Origin: CAZDBA01 sp964503615
Lineage (GTDB): Bacteria > Planctomycetota > Planctomycetia > Pirellulales > Pirellulaceae
DNA length: 6,548 nucleotides
Direction of reading: 5' to 3'
Assembly: GCA_964503615.1 (NCBI GenBank)
Contig: CAZDBA010000213.1
Span: forward strand, 1-6,548
Of the stretch, positions 1-6,548 are shown piece after piece. The notes under the pieces are model-generated. The model had not been told where the DNA came from. It did not search any database and worked only from the letters and a program-made list of their open reading frames with translations. The stretch's first letter is position 1, and every line of letters begins with the position of its first letter. The translations under genes and the position numbers were made by a program.

Positions 1-59
1 TTCAGTCGTCGAACTTGTTTGTAATAAAAGATTCGTGTGTATCGTTGAAAGAATAGAAA

Positions 60-102
60 TTGACAGCATTTCGAACAGCTATTCAGTTTACATGAGTAGA
101 AT
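60..102 (+). promoter_or_regulatory. weak candidate promoter region upstream of the secreted-protein gene
   Basis: A perfect TTGACA hexamer lies at 60-65. At a 16-bp spacing the matching -10 would be TTCAGT, which matches TATAAT at only three positions. A better -10-like hexamer, TAGAAT at 97-102, is 31 bp from the TTGACA and has no good -35 at the right distance. The region lies upstream of the GTG start at 177, so a promoter is expected somewhere in 1-176, but no complete sigma-70 pair is visible. The rest of 1-176 holds no gene, only short repeats (GAGCG at 110-114 facing CGCTC at 122-126, and the palindrome GAACGTTC at 130-137). Confidence 0.2.
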
Positions 103-176
103 CGAGCCCGAGCGACAAGAACGCTCATTGAACGTTCCCTCAGCATCTTCGCCGAAATCAGATTAACAGGCCCACC

Positions 177-1931
177 GTGCAATTCCGTTTCTTGACCCTA
201 TCCTTACCAACAATATTTTTGCTGCTTTCAAGCACGCCTTGTTTCACTTGCCAGCAAGTGGACACAACTACGCGGGCAACTGGACGAGCGACAGACCGCG
301 AAATTCTCAACGTCTTTCCTGACTCCACGGTCAGCGCGCAAAACAAATTTGAAACAACGATCCAATCAAAATACTCGCCCAGCTCAAGTATCTGGGCAGA
401 GGGACTGAACGAAGAAGCCGTTTTCCAGGCGGAGTTGACTCATCGAGAAGACGAAACCAATTCATTTTCGCTTCGCATGGGACGTGGCGGACAAATCTAT
501 TCGCTACGGGGGCCGTTTGGTGAAAGCGTCCCTCCTTCGTGGCGCGCCGAGGCCCAAGACCGCTCTCCTTGGAACGACGAAGTTTGGCAGTTCGTCGCGG
601 TTTGTAAACGCTATAACGATCTCAGGAATTTGAGAGCCGGAAAGAACAAAAGCGAAGAAGCGATCAAGCAGTTTACCGAACTGCCGTACGCGAACCTTTA
701 TTTCGTTCATAACTCAGGTGCCTACATCCCCAACAGCACAGAGATCAACTCTCTTTACTGCCCGCTGCTCGCGGTCAGCCAAACCAAAGACGGCTACCAG
801 ATGCTCAATTGGGGACTGGTACCTCAAATCAAAACGATCCATCGATCGCCCATTTTGTACTATACAAACGTTCGCGACGCCGGCAGCGGCATAATCGAAA
901 TGACCTGGGTTGTTCACAATTTCAGCGTACGTGACGATCTCGTTTTCGATCATCTCAATGCGCCGTGGGGCGGAACTCGCGTTTCCAGCTTGCCGTTCAA
1001 GTACGCGACAGATTCCAAAGGAGAATTGGTGCCGCGCAGCGAACTTCTGAATGAGTTCCGCGTGACGGACGTTCGCAAAACTTCCGGCTGGGACATTTCT
1101 TGCGCAAGCGAAGCAGGTGACTCCCCAAGCCTCGCGTTGATATACGGACGAGATAAAAATCTGGAAAAAGAAAAGGAACGACGCAAGTCTGGTGAGCCAT
1201 GGTGTCAAACGAAAAATTCGTTGTACCGAAGTTGGCGCGCCGGCAACCCCAGCTACCAAACAACATGGAGCGACTGGGCGACGCGGCCTGAGAACAGTTT
1301 TCGAAACTACGACGTTTGCGAAATCATTCCCAAGCTTCGCTTAACCCCCGGCAATTCGATTTGGTTCCGCAGTTATCTGGTAGTTGGCAACAAAGATCGT
1401 GTGATCAAGCAGGCCAAATCACTTGTCGATCAGGTTGATTACGGACTGCTCGAATTCGATCCCGACTCAACTGCACGGCTGAAGGTTTTCAACCAGGACA
1501 AGCGATTGGTGACCCAAATCGGCAGCAACGAACCGGAAACTCTGATCGCTACAGTTCAAAAAGATGCCGCGCGATTCGCCAAAGAGAGTTTTCAGCTATT
1601 CGCCAAACCGGTTAAGGGGACTCAGCCACTGTTCCTGATCACAAACACGATCACTCAACAACCAGTACTAACCACTGACCCTTACCTGTTTGTGAAACAA
1701 GAGAAACTGGACGTTACGGTCCCGGAATTACATCCAGATCATGATTACTATTCCAGCGTCGTTGGCTATTCACTTGATGAAAACCGATCCGATTGGCAAT
1801 CGCTGGTAGGGTTTGGTTATAAAGAGAAACCAAAGTCGGGAAACTGGAAACAACTTTCCAGCCTTCTGGATCCCAACCTGTTCCCCGCTGCAACCCAGTT
1901 TCATCTGGATCTGTGGGTACAAGTCGAGTAG
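177..1931 (+). CDS. secreted protein of unknown function, 584 aa
   Basis: I do not recognise the family. Residues 1-25 form a typical signal peptide (Arg-4, hydrophobic core about 5-18, then small and polar residues), so the protein is exported. C22 and C25 follow the core, but neither has a proper lipobox (TPC, FTC), so a lipoprotein is unlikely. The mature part has five further cysteines (143, 195, 309, 343, 381), no second membrane segment and no C-terminal sorting signal. It is rich in aromatic residues and alternating strand-like segments. Notable stretches are RGGQIYSLRGPFGE (about 103-116), SPWNDEVWQ (130-138) and FDHLNAPWGGTR (257-268). These recall sugar-binding beta-sandwich proteins of the galactose-mutarotase type, but that is an impression only. 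The GTG at 177 is chosen because it places the signal peptide at the N-terminus, an in-frame TGA lies at 129-131, and no in-frame ATG occurs before residue 101. AGG at 168-170 is a weak ribosome site. The gene converges with the leftward operon, 24 bp from its end. Confidence 0.85.
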   Translation: MQFRFLTLSLPTIFLLLSSTPCFTCQQVDTTTRATGRATDREILNVFPDSTVSAQNKFETTIQSKYSPSSSIWAEGLNEEAVFQAELTHREDETNSFSLRMGRGGQIYSLRGPFGESVPPSWRAEAQDRSPWNDEVWQFVAVCKRYNDLRNLRAGKNKSEEAIKQFTELPYANLYFVHNSGAYIPNSTEINSLYCPLLAVSQTKDGYQMLNWGLVPQIKTIHRSPILYYTNVRDAGSGIIEMTWVVHNFSVRDDLVFDHLNAPWGGTRVSSLPFKYATDSKGELVPRSELLNEFRVTDVRKTSGWDISCASEAGDSPSLALIYGRDKNLEKEKERRKSGEPWCQTKNSLYRSWRAGNPSYQTTWSDWATRPENSFRNYDVCEIIPKLRLTPGNSIWFRSYLVVGNKDRVIKQAKSLVDQVDYGLLEFDPDSTARLKVFNQDKRLVTQIGSNEPETLIATVQKDAARFAKESFQLFAKPVKGTQPLFLITNTITQQPVLTTDPYLFVKQEKLDVTVPELHPDHDYYSSVVGYSLDENRSDWQSLVGFGYKEKPKSGNWKQLSSLLDPNLFPAATQFHLDLWVQVE

Positions 1932-1955
1932 AGGGCAATCGCACTCCCCAACCGG

Positions 1956-2843
1956 TTACTCGTCCGTTTCAAAGAAGCCAATTGAATTCAACTTTTCAGC
2001 CAAGTTCCGAGCACCTTTTGCGTTAAGGTGCAGATGGTCGGCAAAATCACCACGCTCCTTCAAAAGGCGCGAATGGTCTTCGACCGTGACTTCCAATTCC
2101 TCTTGAACCCAGCTTATCCATTCTTCAACGTCGGTCAGACGGTCACAGTATTGTGGATAGTAGGGTGCAACTAGCGCCTTGACTTTGATGTCGTGCTCTT
2201 TGGCGATTCGCAAAACTTCTTTAATCGCTTCGGCGTTTTCCGCCACGCGAAGTAGCGTGCTGTCGCTCTCTTGGACCATTGCATTGAGCATTTCTTCGTT
2301 TAGTTCGGAGTCCATAATCCACGACTGATCGCTTCCGCCTATCAACAAACTTCGCCAAAGCAACGAGCTGTTGTAACGGAAAAGGCGACTAATCTGTGTG
2401 CCCCAATAAAACGTTGAGTTACGACGCTTGATTAGCTGGCCGTACTTCGGGTTCTGATCCATTAAAACGGACATCCGTTCCAGCGACCCTTTCTCGTCTT
2501 CGACCGAGATACAGCTGACCTCCAAAATCAAAAGCTTGGGTGCCGGGTGACGTTTCAAATAGTCTTCCCAAATGACTGGCATCGTTACCGGTGGCAGTGC
2601 ATTGAAGGACAGGTTGGCGACTTTTTTGCCCGTTATCTCTTCGATGGCTGGTGGGTGAAACATGTGAAGGCCACGAGAGTTTCCCAGCACCGCGACTTCA
2701 GCATCCAATTTTTCTGCGTACATTTCCGCATAGCGAAATCCTCTACCCAAAAAAACTCGTTGCAGGATTTCGCCACCCAGTCGATCGCCGACAAATACGA
2801 TCACCAGAAAAATCAGGACGTGAGAAATAGTTCTTCGATTCAT
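1956..2843 (-). CDS. membrane-anchored SGNH-hydrolase-like protein, probable acyltransferase partner of the MBOAT protein
   Basis: This 295-residue protein has an N-terminal hydrophobic segment (about 7-19) after a basic start (MNRR). It is best read as a signal anchor that leaves the rest outside the cytoplasmic membrane. The SGNH/GDSL pattern is visible: VLGNSR (52-57) supplies the nucleophile Ser-56, a NLSFNA stretch follows at 77-82, and FADHLHLN (267-274) carries the DxxH pair Asp-269 and His-272. Proteins of this build (DltD, AlgJ/AlgX-like) sit beside MBOAT transferases and are thought to receive the acyl group and place it on the glycan. The position directly after the MBOAT gene supports the same role here. 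It is the last gene of the leftward operon and has the best ribosome site in the window. The exact acceptor cannot be read from the sequence, and a hydrolase (esterase) activity is also possible. Confidence 0.88.
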   Translation of the reverse strand: MNRRTISHVLIFLVIVFVGDRLGGEILQRVFLGRGFRYAEMYAEKLDAEVAVLGNSRGLHMFHPPAIEEITGKKVANLSFNALPPVTMPVIWEDYLKRHPAPKLLILEVSCISVEDEKGSLERMSVLMDQNPKYGQLIKRRNSTFYWGTQISRLFRYNSSLLWRSLLIGGSDQSWIMDSELNEEMLNAMVQESDSTLLRVAENAEAIKEVLRIAKEHDIKVKALVAPYYPQYCDRLTDVEEWISWVQEELEVTVEDHSRLLKERGDFADHLHLNAKGARNLAEKLNSIGFFETDE

Positions 2844-2848
2844 GATCT

Positions 2849-2855
2849 CTCCTTT
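2849..2855 (-). promoter_or_regulatory. strong Shine-Dalgarno site for the SGNH-like gene
   Basis: On the minus strand AAAGGAG occupies 2855-2849, with its AGGAG core 5 nt before the ATG at 2843-2841. It begins right after the TAG stop of the MBOAT gene (2858-2856). It fixes the start of the SGNH-like gene and is the only strong anti-16S match before any of the starts visible here; the other genes have weak or no such site. Confidence 0.75.
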
Positions 2856-4280
2856 CTAAAACTGGAAATAGACGAAAGCATTGGAGCCAAAAGTTCCAAA
2901 CAACGCGATTGCCCAAAGCAGCACTGCGTAAACGATCGGTCGAGTAGCAGGCACCAATTCAAACACCGTTCGGGCGGGAATAAACTGGAACACAAACTCG
3001 CCAGCCACCAGCAAACAGGTCAAAGCCATCGCTTTGAACAACGGAATGCGGTTATGCAACGACGAAGGCGAAAAACTATCAAGGGAAGCGATTTGCCCAA
3101 ACAAAGTTCCTGCTTCGGCCAAGTTCTCGCTGCGAAAAATGATGAGCGACGCCGACAAGAATCCGACGACAAATGCCGCCTGTGCGGCGCGGACCAATCC
3201 GCACAGCAACAACGAATTCGATTTGAATGGAAACCGCTGAATCAACTCTCGTTCGATCAACATCGCCAGCCCAAACAACGCACCCCAGACCACATAGGTC
3301 CAAGCCGCACCGTGCCAAAGTCCGGCCAGAGCCATCGTGATAAACAGATTTCGACGTGTCATCCATTTGCTACCTCGGCTACCTCCCAAGGGAAAGTAAA
3401 GATAGTCGCGCAGCCATGTAGAAAGCGTAATGTGCCATCGCCGCCAAAAATCGGCCAGTGACGAGGCGAAAAAGGGAAAGTTAAAATTGACAGGCAGTTT
3501 AAAACCCAGCATCCGCGCCGAACCGATAGCGATATCGGAGTAGCCCGCGAAGTCACCATAGACCTGGAACGAAAACAGAACGGCCAAAATAATGACGTTG
3601 ATCGCGCTGTAGCCGTCAGGAAAATCAAACATCGGATCGACGACCAATGCAAGTGTGTCGGCGATCACAAGCTTTTTGAAAAACCCAAGCAGGACTTGTC
3701 CAAAACCGTCCACCACATTTTCCCAGCGATAGGTCCGGTCACTTTGCAACTGAGGCAGAAACACCGAAGCCCGCACGATCGGCCCGGCAACCAACTGGGG
3801 GAAAAACGCAACGAAAGTTGCGAATTTCAGCAGGTCCGGTTCGAACGGGATCTTTTTTCGATAAACATCAACGGTATAGCTAAGGGATTGGAACGTATAA
3901 AACGAAATTCCCACGGGCAAGACGATGTTCAGCGTCGTCCACCCCAACGTAATATCAAACCGACTGGCCAGCGCAGCCAAGCTTTCGGCAAAAAAGTTGA
4001 AGTACTTAAATACCGCCAGAATACTGAGATTGCTTACAACACTGAGCGCAACCAACCACTTGCGGCGTGATTCCGATTCGGTCTTTCCCAACATCAACCC
4101 GATGACATAGTCGATCCCGGTTGAGAGGATGATTAGAGACAGCAGATACCATTTCCACCACCCATAGAAGAAGTAACTTCCTATCAAACACAACCACAAC
4201 CGCGCACGGCCGGAGAGCGTCCAATAGAGGGCGAAAAAGACTACAAAGAAAATCAGGAAAGCCAGGCTGTTAAAGCTCAT
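2856..4280 (-). CDS. MBOAT-family membrane O-acyltransferase (AlgI/DltB type)
   Basis: This is a 474-residue polytopic membrane protein with about ten or more hydrophobic segments, the normal length for bacterial MBOAT polysaccharide O-acyltransferases. Family landmarks occur in order: LPVGISFYTFQSLSYTVDVY (121-140), FFPQLVAGPIVR (159-170), YGDFAGYSDIAIG (241-253), FWRRWHITLSTWLRDY (278-293) and GLWHGAAWTYVVWG (320-333). His-323 is the expected catalytic histidine and His-283 is the other conserved one. The C-terminus ends in an aromatic YFQF typical of the group. These enzymes move an acyl group, usually acetyl, from a cytoplasmic donor across the membrane for attachment to a polysaccharide such as alginate, cellulose or teichoic acid. 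The ATG shares an ATGA with the TGA of the deacetylase gene, which implies translational coupling; no Shine-Dalgarno site is evident. The acceptor polymer is unknown, so no gene symbol is given. Confidence 0.95.
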   Translation of the reverse strand: MSFNSLAFLIFFVVFFALYWTLSGRARLWLCLIGSYFFYGWWKWYLLSLIILSTGIDYVIGLMLGKTESESRRKWLVALSVVSNLSILAVFKYFNFFAESLAALASRFDITLGWTTLNIVLPVGISFYTFQSLSYTVDVYRKKIPFEPDLLKFATFVAFFPQLVAGPIVRASVFLPQLQSDRTYRWENVVDGFGQVLLGFFKKLVIADTLALVVDPMFDFPDGYSAINVIILAVLFSFQVYGDFAGYSDIAIGSARMLGFKLPVNFNFPFFASSLADFWRRWHITLSTWLRDYLYFPLGGSRGSKWMTRRNLFITMALAGLWHGAAWTYVVWGALFGLAMLIERELIQRFPFKSNSLLLCGLVRAAQAAFVVGFLSASLIIFRSENLAEAGTLFGQIASLDSFSPSSLHNRIPLFKAMALTCLLVAGEFVFQFIPARTVFELVPATRPIVYAVLLWAIALFGTFGSNAFVYFQF

Positions 4281-5449
4281 GCAGGTGGACTCACATCGCT
4301 GAACTCGCTTAAAGCCAGACAGCGTCCGCGATCACGCGCGGGACCTTGGATTTCATAGTTGCCTGTTTCATTTTCAACGATCGTCGATTTATCCCGTTGA
4401 AGCCACCAATCAGCGATTTCGCTTGGCGACGCGAACCATGCGTTCTCCAACGTCTGCAAATGCTCCAGGAAATTCTGGTACTGCACCCGCCGTCCGTTGG
4501 ATAATAAGTAATCTGGATGCGTCACCAACATCGCCATCGCCCGCCATCGCTTGAGAAACTCCAGCTTACGTTTCCAAGGCTGGATATCTTTTTGGCCCAA
4601 GGCAATGAACAAAGTATGGTCCTGAGGTAACGAATAGGGCAACTCGACCATACCTCCTTTGATGAAAGGCCAGCAACTTCCTACCCCGCCAGCCATCGCC
4701 TGATAGGGATCAATATCAAAGCAACTGGCATCGTGCTTGGCACCAAATTCCTGGATCCAGTTCAAGTTCCGGTGAACCATTGGCGCGCGAAAGCCATCGG
4801 TCTGAAAGTCTTCGAACGCTTTCAGAATCGGCGTTAACCGCTTTTGGAAAACACGCCGCGAAGAGAACAGTCGACCGTCATGGTTATAACCGTGAACGCC
4901 AACAGAATGGCCGCGTTGTTTTAGATCTTTGATCAACCCTTTGTCGATCGAATATTTGTACGGGATAAAGTACCAACAGGATCGAAAGCCAAGCGACTCT
5001 TCAGCTTTGGCAAGTTGATCCACATATGCCACGCCAGCCTTTGTTTCGACATCGTGAGTAAGCGACACGGACATCTCGTGTTGGTCAGGCCACGGATGGA
5101 TAATGTGTAAATCGGGATCTTCTTTGAGATCCACTGCGAGCGCAGCTTGGAAATCGTTAATGAAATCAGTGGGAATGTACCAGTCTTGCGAAACGTCAGC
5201 GACTGTACCACCGTGCGACTTCTGCATCCGTTGTCGCATCCAGATGGGAATCAACGGCCGCAGCAGGTAGTACATGCGGAACTTGGCCGACAACTTGGCT
5301 CCCATTGCGTCTGCAAGAAAATAATCCTGCATAACCTGTCCAGCATGTCCGCCAACGGCAAAGCGAAGCTCCGGTTTTGTCCCATCTGTTTTACTCATGG
5401 TCTGTGGATAAGCCAACTCGGCTCCAGCACACTTTAGTCTTGCTATCAT
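4277..5449 (-). CDS. polysaccharide deacetylase family protein (NodB homology), no signal peptide
   Basis: This 390-residue protein carries a full set of NodB-type blocks in its central and C-terminal parts: SLTHDVE (129-135, with Asp-133 the likely base), HGYNHDG (186-192, with His-186 and His-190 as metal ligands), GFRAP (219-223), CFDIDPYQ (243-250), ELPYSLPQDHTLF (269-281) and LVTHPDY (308-314). The HDVE block replaces the classical TFDDG, so Glu-135 may take the place of the second Asp as metal ligand; this is inferred. From memory, the pattern fits a widespread uncharacterised deacetylase subfamily whose members carry LTHDVE, HGxxHDG and ELPYxLPQD and an N-terminal extension with a YYxLRPLIP-like stretch, here at 60-68. 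No signal peptide or membrane span is seen, so it should act in the cytoplasm, perhaps at the membrane face, removing N-acetyl groups from a glycan or lipid-linked sugar. The ATG at 5449 gives the longest form; Met-18 (5398) is a possible alternative start. Neither has a clear ribosome site. Confidence 0.9.
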   Translation of the reverse strand: MIARLKCAGAELAYPQTMSKTDGTKPELRFAVGGHAGQVMQDYFLADAMGAKLSAKFRMYYLLRPLIPIWMRQRMQKSHGGTVADVSQDWYIPTDFINDFQAALAVDLKEDPDLHIIHPWPDQHEMSVSLTHDVETKAGVAYVDQLAKAEESLGFRSCWYFIPYKYSIDKGLIKDLKQRGHSVGVHGYNHDGRLFSSRRVFQKRLTPILKAFEDFQTDGFRAPMVHRNLNWIQEFGAKHDASCFDIDPYQAMAGGVGSCWPFIKGGMVELPYSLPQDHTLFIALGQKDIQPWKRKLEFLKRWRAMAMLVTHPDYLLSNGRRVQYQNFLEHLQTLENAWFASPSEIADWWLQRDKSTIVENETGNYEIQGPARDRGRCLALSEFSDVSPPA

Positions 5450-5494
5450 TACTTTTTGGTTGGGTGTATGACTACTTCAGTCTTTTTTCCTTTA

Positions 5495-6544
5495 CTACCC
5501 ATTGTACTTAAGATGAGAGTCATTTTCTTTATTTTGTGAAGACAAAAATCGACGTAATATACCGTATCCTTTTTCGGCCAAAGCCATTTTTATCCGAGAA
5601 CCTATCTTCCGATAACGGAAGTGATTCACCTGCTCCCCACCAAAACGAGACTTAAACTCACGTGGGCCGAAATCCTCTTCAGGCCAGCCCGCTCCTCCAA
5701 AATCGTACTCGGTCAACCCTAGCCGGCAAGCCGTCTCGATTTCGTCCCAAATCAACGCCGCAACAGCAGCAATCCCTTTGGGGCGGATCGTCCCATTGTA
5801 CCATGCAAAATAGCGGTTTTTGAAAACCAATCCGACAGAAGCTGCCACATCGACCCCATTCACATGCCCAACACGGATTTGCAAAGTCCCTACCGGCAAA
5901 TGCCGAACTGCGGCCGAGAGGATCTCAATCGGGGCGACTGGCACCCGTGAACGGCTATAGCTCGCTTGAATTTGCTGATAGGCGCGAGGGATCAGTTCTT
6001 CGAGATATTCGCTGTCAATGATCAGACCACGTCGTTTAGCCGTACGAACTTTTCGCATCGTCTTTTTGATTCTGGAAGCCAACACATGATGCCCATCCGA
6101 GAGATCATTAATGTAGTTGCAATAGGTCAATTGTTGATATTTTGAGCTTTCCAGAGCAACCGCTTCGGCATTAGGCTCATGCATCGGACGGACTTCAGTG
6201 AACAAAGTCTCCTTGTTCCATTGCTGATCATGAAACTCGATCAGTTTCGCAAGCGCCAAAATCCCTTCATCTGTATCGTCGCAAATCGGCTCAGCAAACA
6301 TAATTGACCGAGACGCGAAACGGGACAGTACGCCACTAATCGTGTCAACTTTTACAGCACACAGAATCGCGACGATTTCACCATTGGAATCACGTGCTCC
6401 AATCCACATCGGTGTATGGCCTGGGGTGTCTTCAAAGACTCGAAACATCTCACGCGTGTGAAAGACAGAACCTTTGGGATGTTTGTGAACGTACTCGTTC
6501 CAACTACGGTGCGCCGTTAGTTCGAAGATGCTTCCTTCAGACAT
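5495..6544 (-). CDS. FemAB-like GNAT-fold transferase, polysaccharide-locus type
   Basis: This 349-residue soluble protein has the layout of FemAB-like/GNAT proteins common in exopolysaccharide loci. The N-terminal half contains an FHTREMFRVFE stretch (28-38). A basic helix follows at 158-173 (IKKTMRKVRTAKRRG), as in the RxxxRxAxxxG segment of the family. The C-terminal acyltransferase-like domain shows YNGTIRPKGIAAVAALIWDE (249-268), YDFGGAG (280-286) and the diagnostic FGPREFKSRFGGE (292-304). FemAB enzymes transfer amino acids from aminoacyl-tRNA, and GNAT relatives transfer acyl groups from acyl-CoA; which applies here cannot be decided. It lies just upstream of the deacetylase gene, a pairing also known from PEP-CTERM/XrtA exopolysaccharide clusters. 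The start is ATG at 6544-6542. Only four bases of upstream sequence are present, and the reading frame stays open to the edge, so a start farther right is possible. A 45-bp gap separates it from the deacetylase gene. Confidence 0.85.
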   Translation of the reverse strand: MSEGSIFELTAHRSWNEYVHKHPKGSVFHTREMFRVFEDTPGHTPMWIGARDSNGEIVAILCAVKVDTISGVLSRFASRSIMFAEPICDDTDEGILALAKLIEFHDQQWNKETLFTEVRPMHEPNAEAVALESSKYQQLTYCNYINDLSDGHHVLASRIKKTMRKVRTAKRRGLIIDSEYLEELIPRAYQQIQASYSRSRVPVAPIEILSAAVRHLPVGTLQIRVGHVNGVDVAASVGLVFKNRYFAWYNGTIRPKGIAAVAALIWDEIETACRLGLTEYDFGGAGWPEEDFGPREFKSRFGGEQVNHFRYRKIGSRIKMALAEKGYGILRRFLSSQNKENDSHLKYNG

Positions 6545-6548
6545 TGAC

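Noticed and set aside
110..126. Hairpin GAGCG-N7-CGCTC as a terminator of an upstream gene
   Set aside because: The stem is only 5 bp, no T-run follows, and no coding region is recognisable to its left.
177..251. Lipoprotein signal in the secreted protein (C22 or C25 as the lipidated cysteine)
   Set aside because: The residues before each cysteine (STP and CFT) do not fit the lipobox, which needs a small residue such as Gly, Ala or Ser at -1 and usually Leu at -3.
714..1259. 181-residue open frame on the minus strand inside the secreted-protein gene
   Set aside because: It lies wholly antisense to the 584-residue gene, which has a signal peptide and consistent protein-like content. It shows no motif and no ribosome site of note.
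1872..1931. PEP-CTERM or similar C-terminal sorting tag on the secreted protein, suggested by the exosortase-like neighbourhood
   Set aside because: The protein ends in HLDLWVQVE with no PEP motif, hydrophobic helix or basic tail.
1925..1962. Inverted repeat CGAGTA (1925-1930) and TACTCG (1957-1962) spanning the convergent gene ends, a possible two-way terminator
   Set aside because: Both genes end in a GAG glutamate codon followed by a TA-starting stop, which by itself yields most of the dyad. The loop is 26 nt, the inner GGG/CCC pairing is only 3 bp, and no T-run follows on either strand.
2547..3461. 304-residue open frame on the plus strand across the SGNH-like and MBOAT genes
   Set aside because: It is antisense to conserved motifs in two well-supported genes. 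Its translation is rich in Gln, Ser, Arg and Lys with no recognisable domain, so it is a shadow frame.

Overview
The window is a bacterial chromosomal segment with five intact protein-coding genes and almost no spare DNA. One gene reads rightward (177-1931) and four read leftward (6544 down to 1956). The two groups converge on a 24-bp gap. There are no tRNA or rRNA genes, insertion sequences, CRISPR repeats or recombinase genes. The gene content, roughly balanced base composition, mostly absent Shine-Dalgarno sites and a large orphan secreted protein fit a Planctomycetota-type organism. That assignment is inferred from general impression only; no taxonomic marker gene is present.

The leftward genes look like the downstream end of a surface or exo-polysaccharide operon that enters from beyond the right edge. 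In transcription order they are: a FemAB-like GNAT-fold transferase (6544-5495); a NodB-type polysaccharide deacetylase with no signal peptide (5449-4277); an MBOAT-family membrane O-acyltransferase of the AlgI/DltB type (4280-2856), which overlaps the deacetylase by an ATGA; and a membrane-anchored SGNH-hydrolase-like protein (2843-1956), 12 bp downstream with its own strong Shine-Dalgarno site. The last two form a familiar pair: the MBOAT protein moves acyl groups across the membrane and the SGNH partner is thought to pass them to the polysaccharide outside. The deacetylase and FemAB-like protein would act on the cytoplasmic side. Together they would tailor a glycan by N-deacetylation, possible amino-acyl or acyl transfer, and O-acylation.

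The rightward gene encodes a 584-residue secreted protein of unrecognised family, predicted to be rich in beta strands. It starts at GTG behind a clear signal peptide. Its 176-bp upstream region has a perfect TTGACA hexamer without a good -10 partner and a few short repeats, none of them convincing as a regulatory site. Whether this protein acts on the same polysaccharide is unknown; the only link is adjacency.

I see no clearly new system. The observations most worth following are the four-gene glycan-tailoring cassette and the orphan secreted protein.
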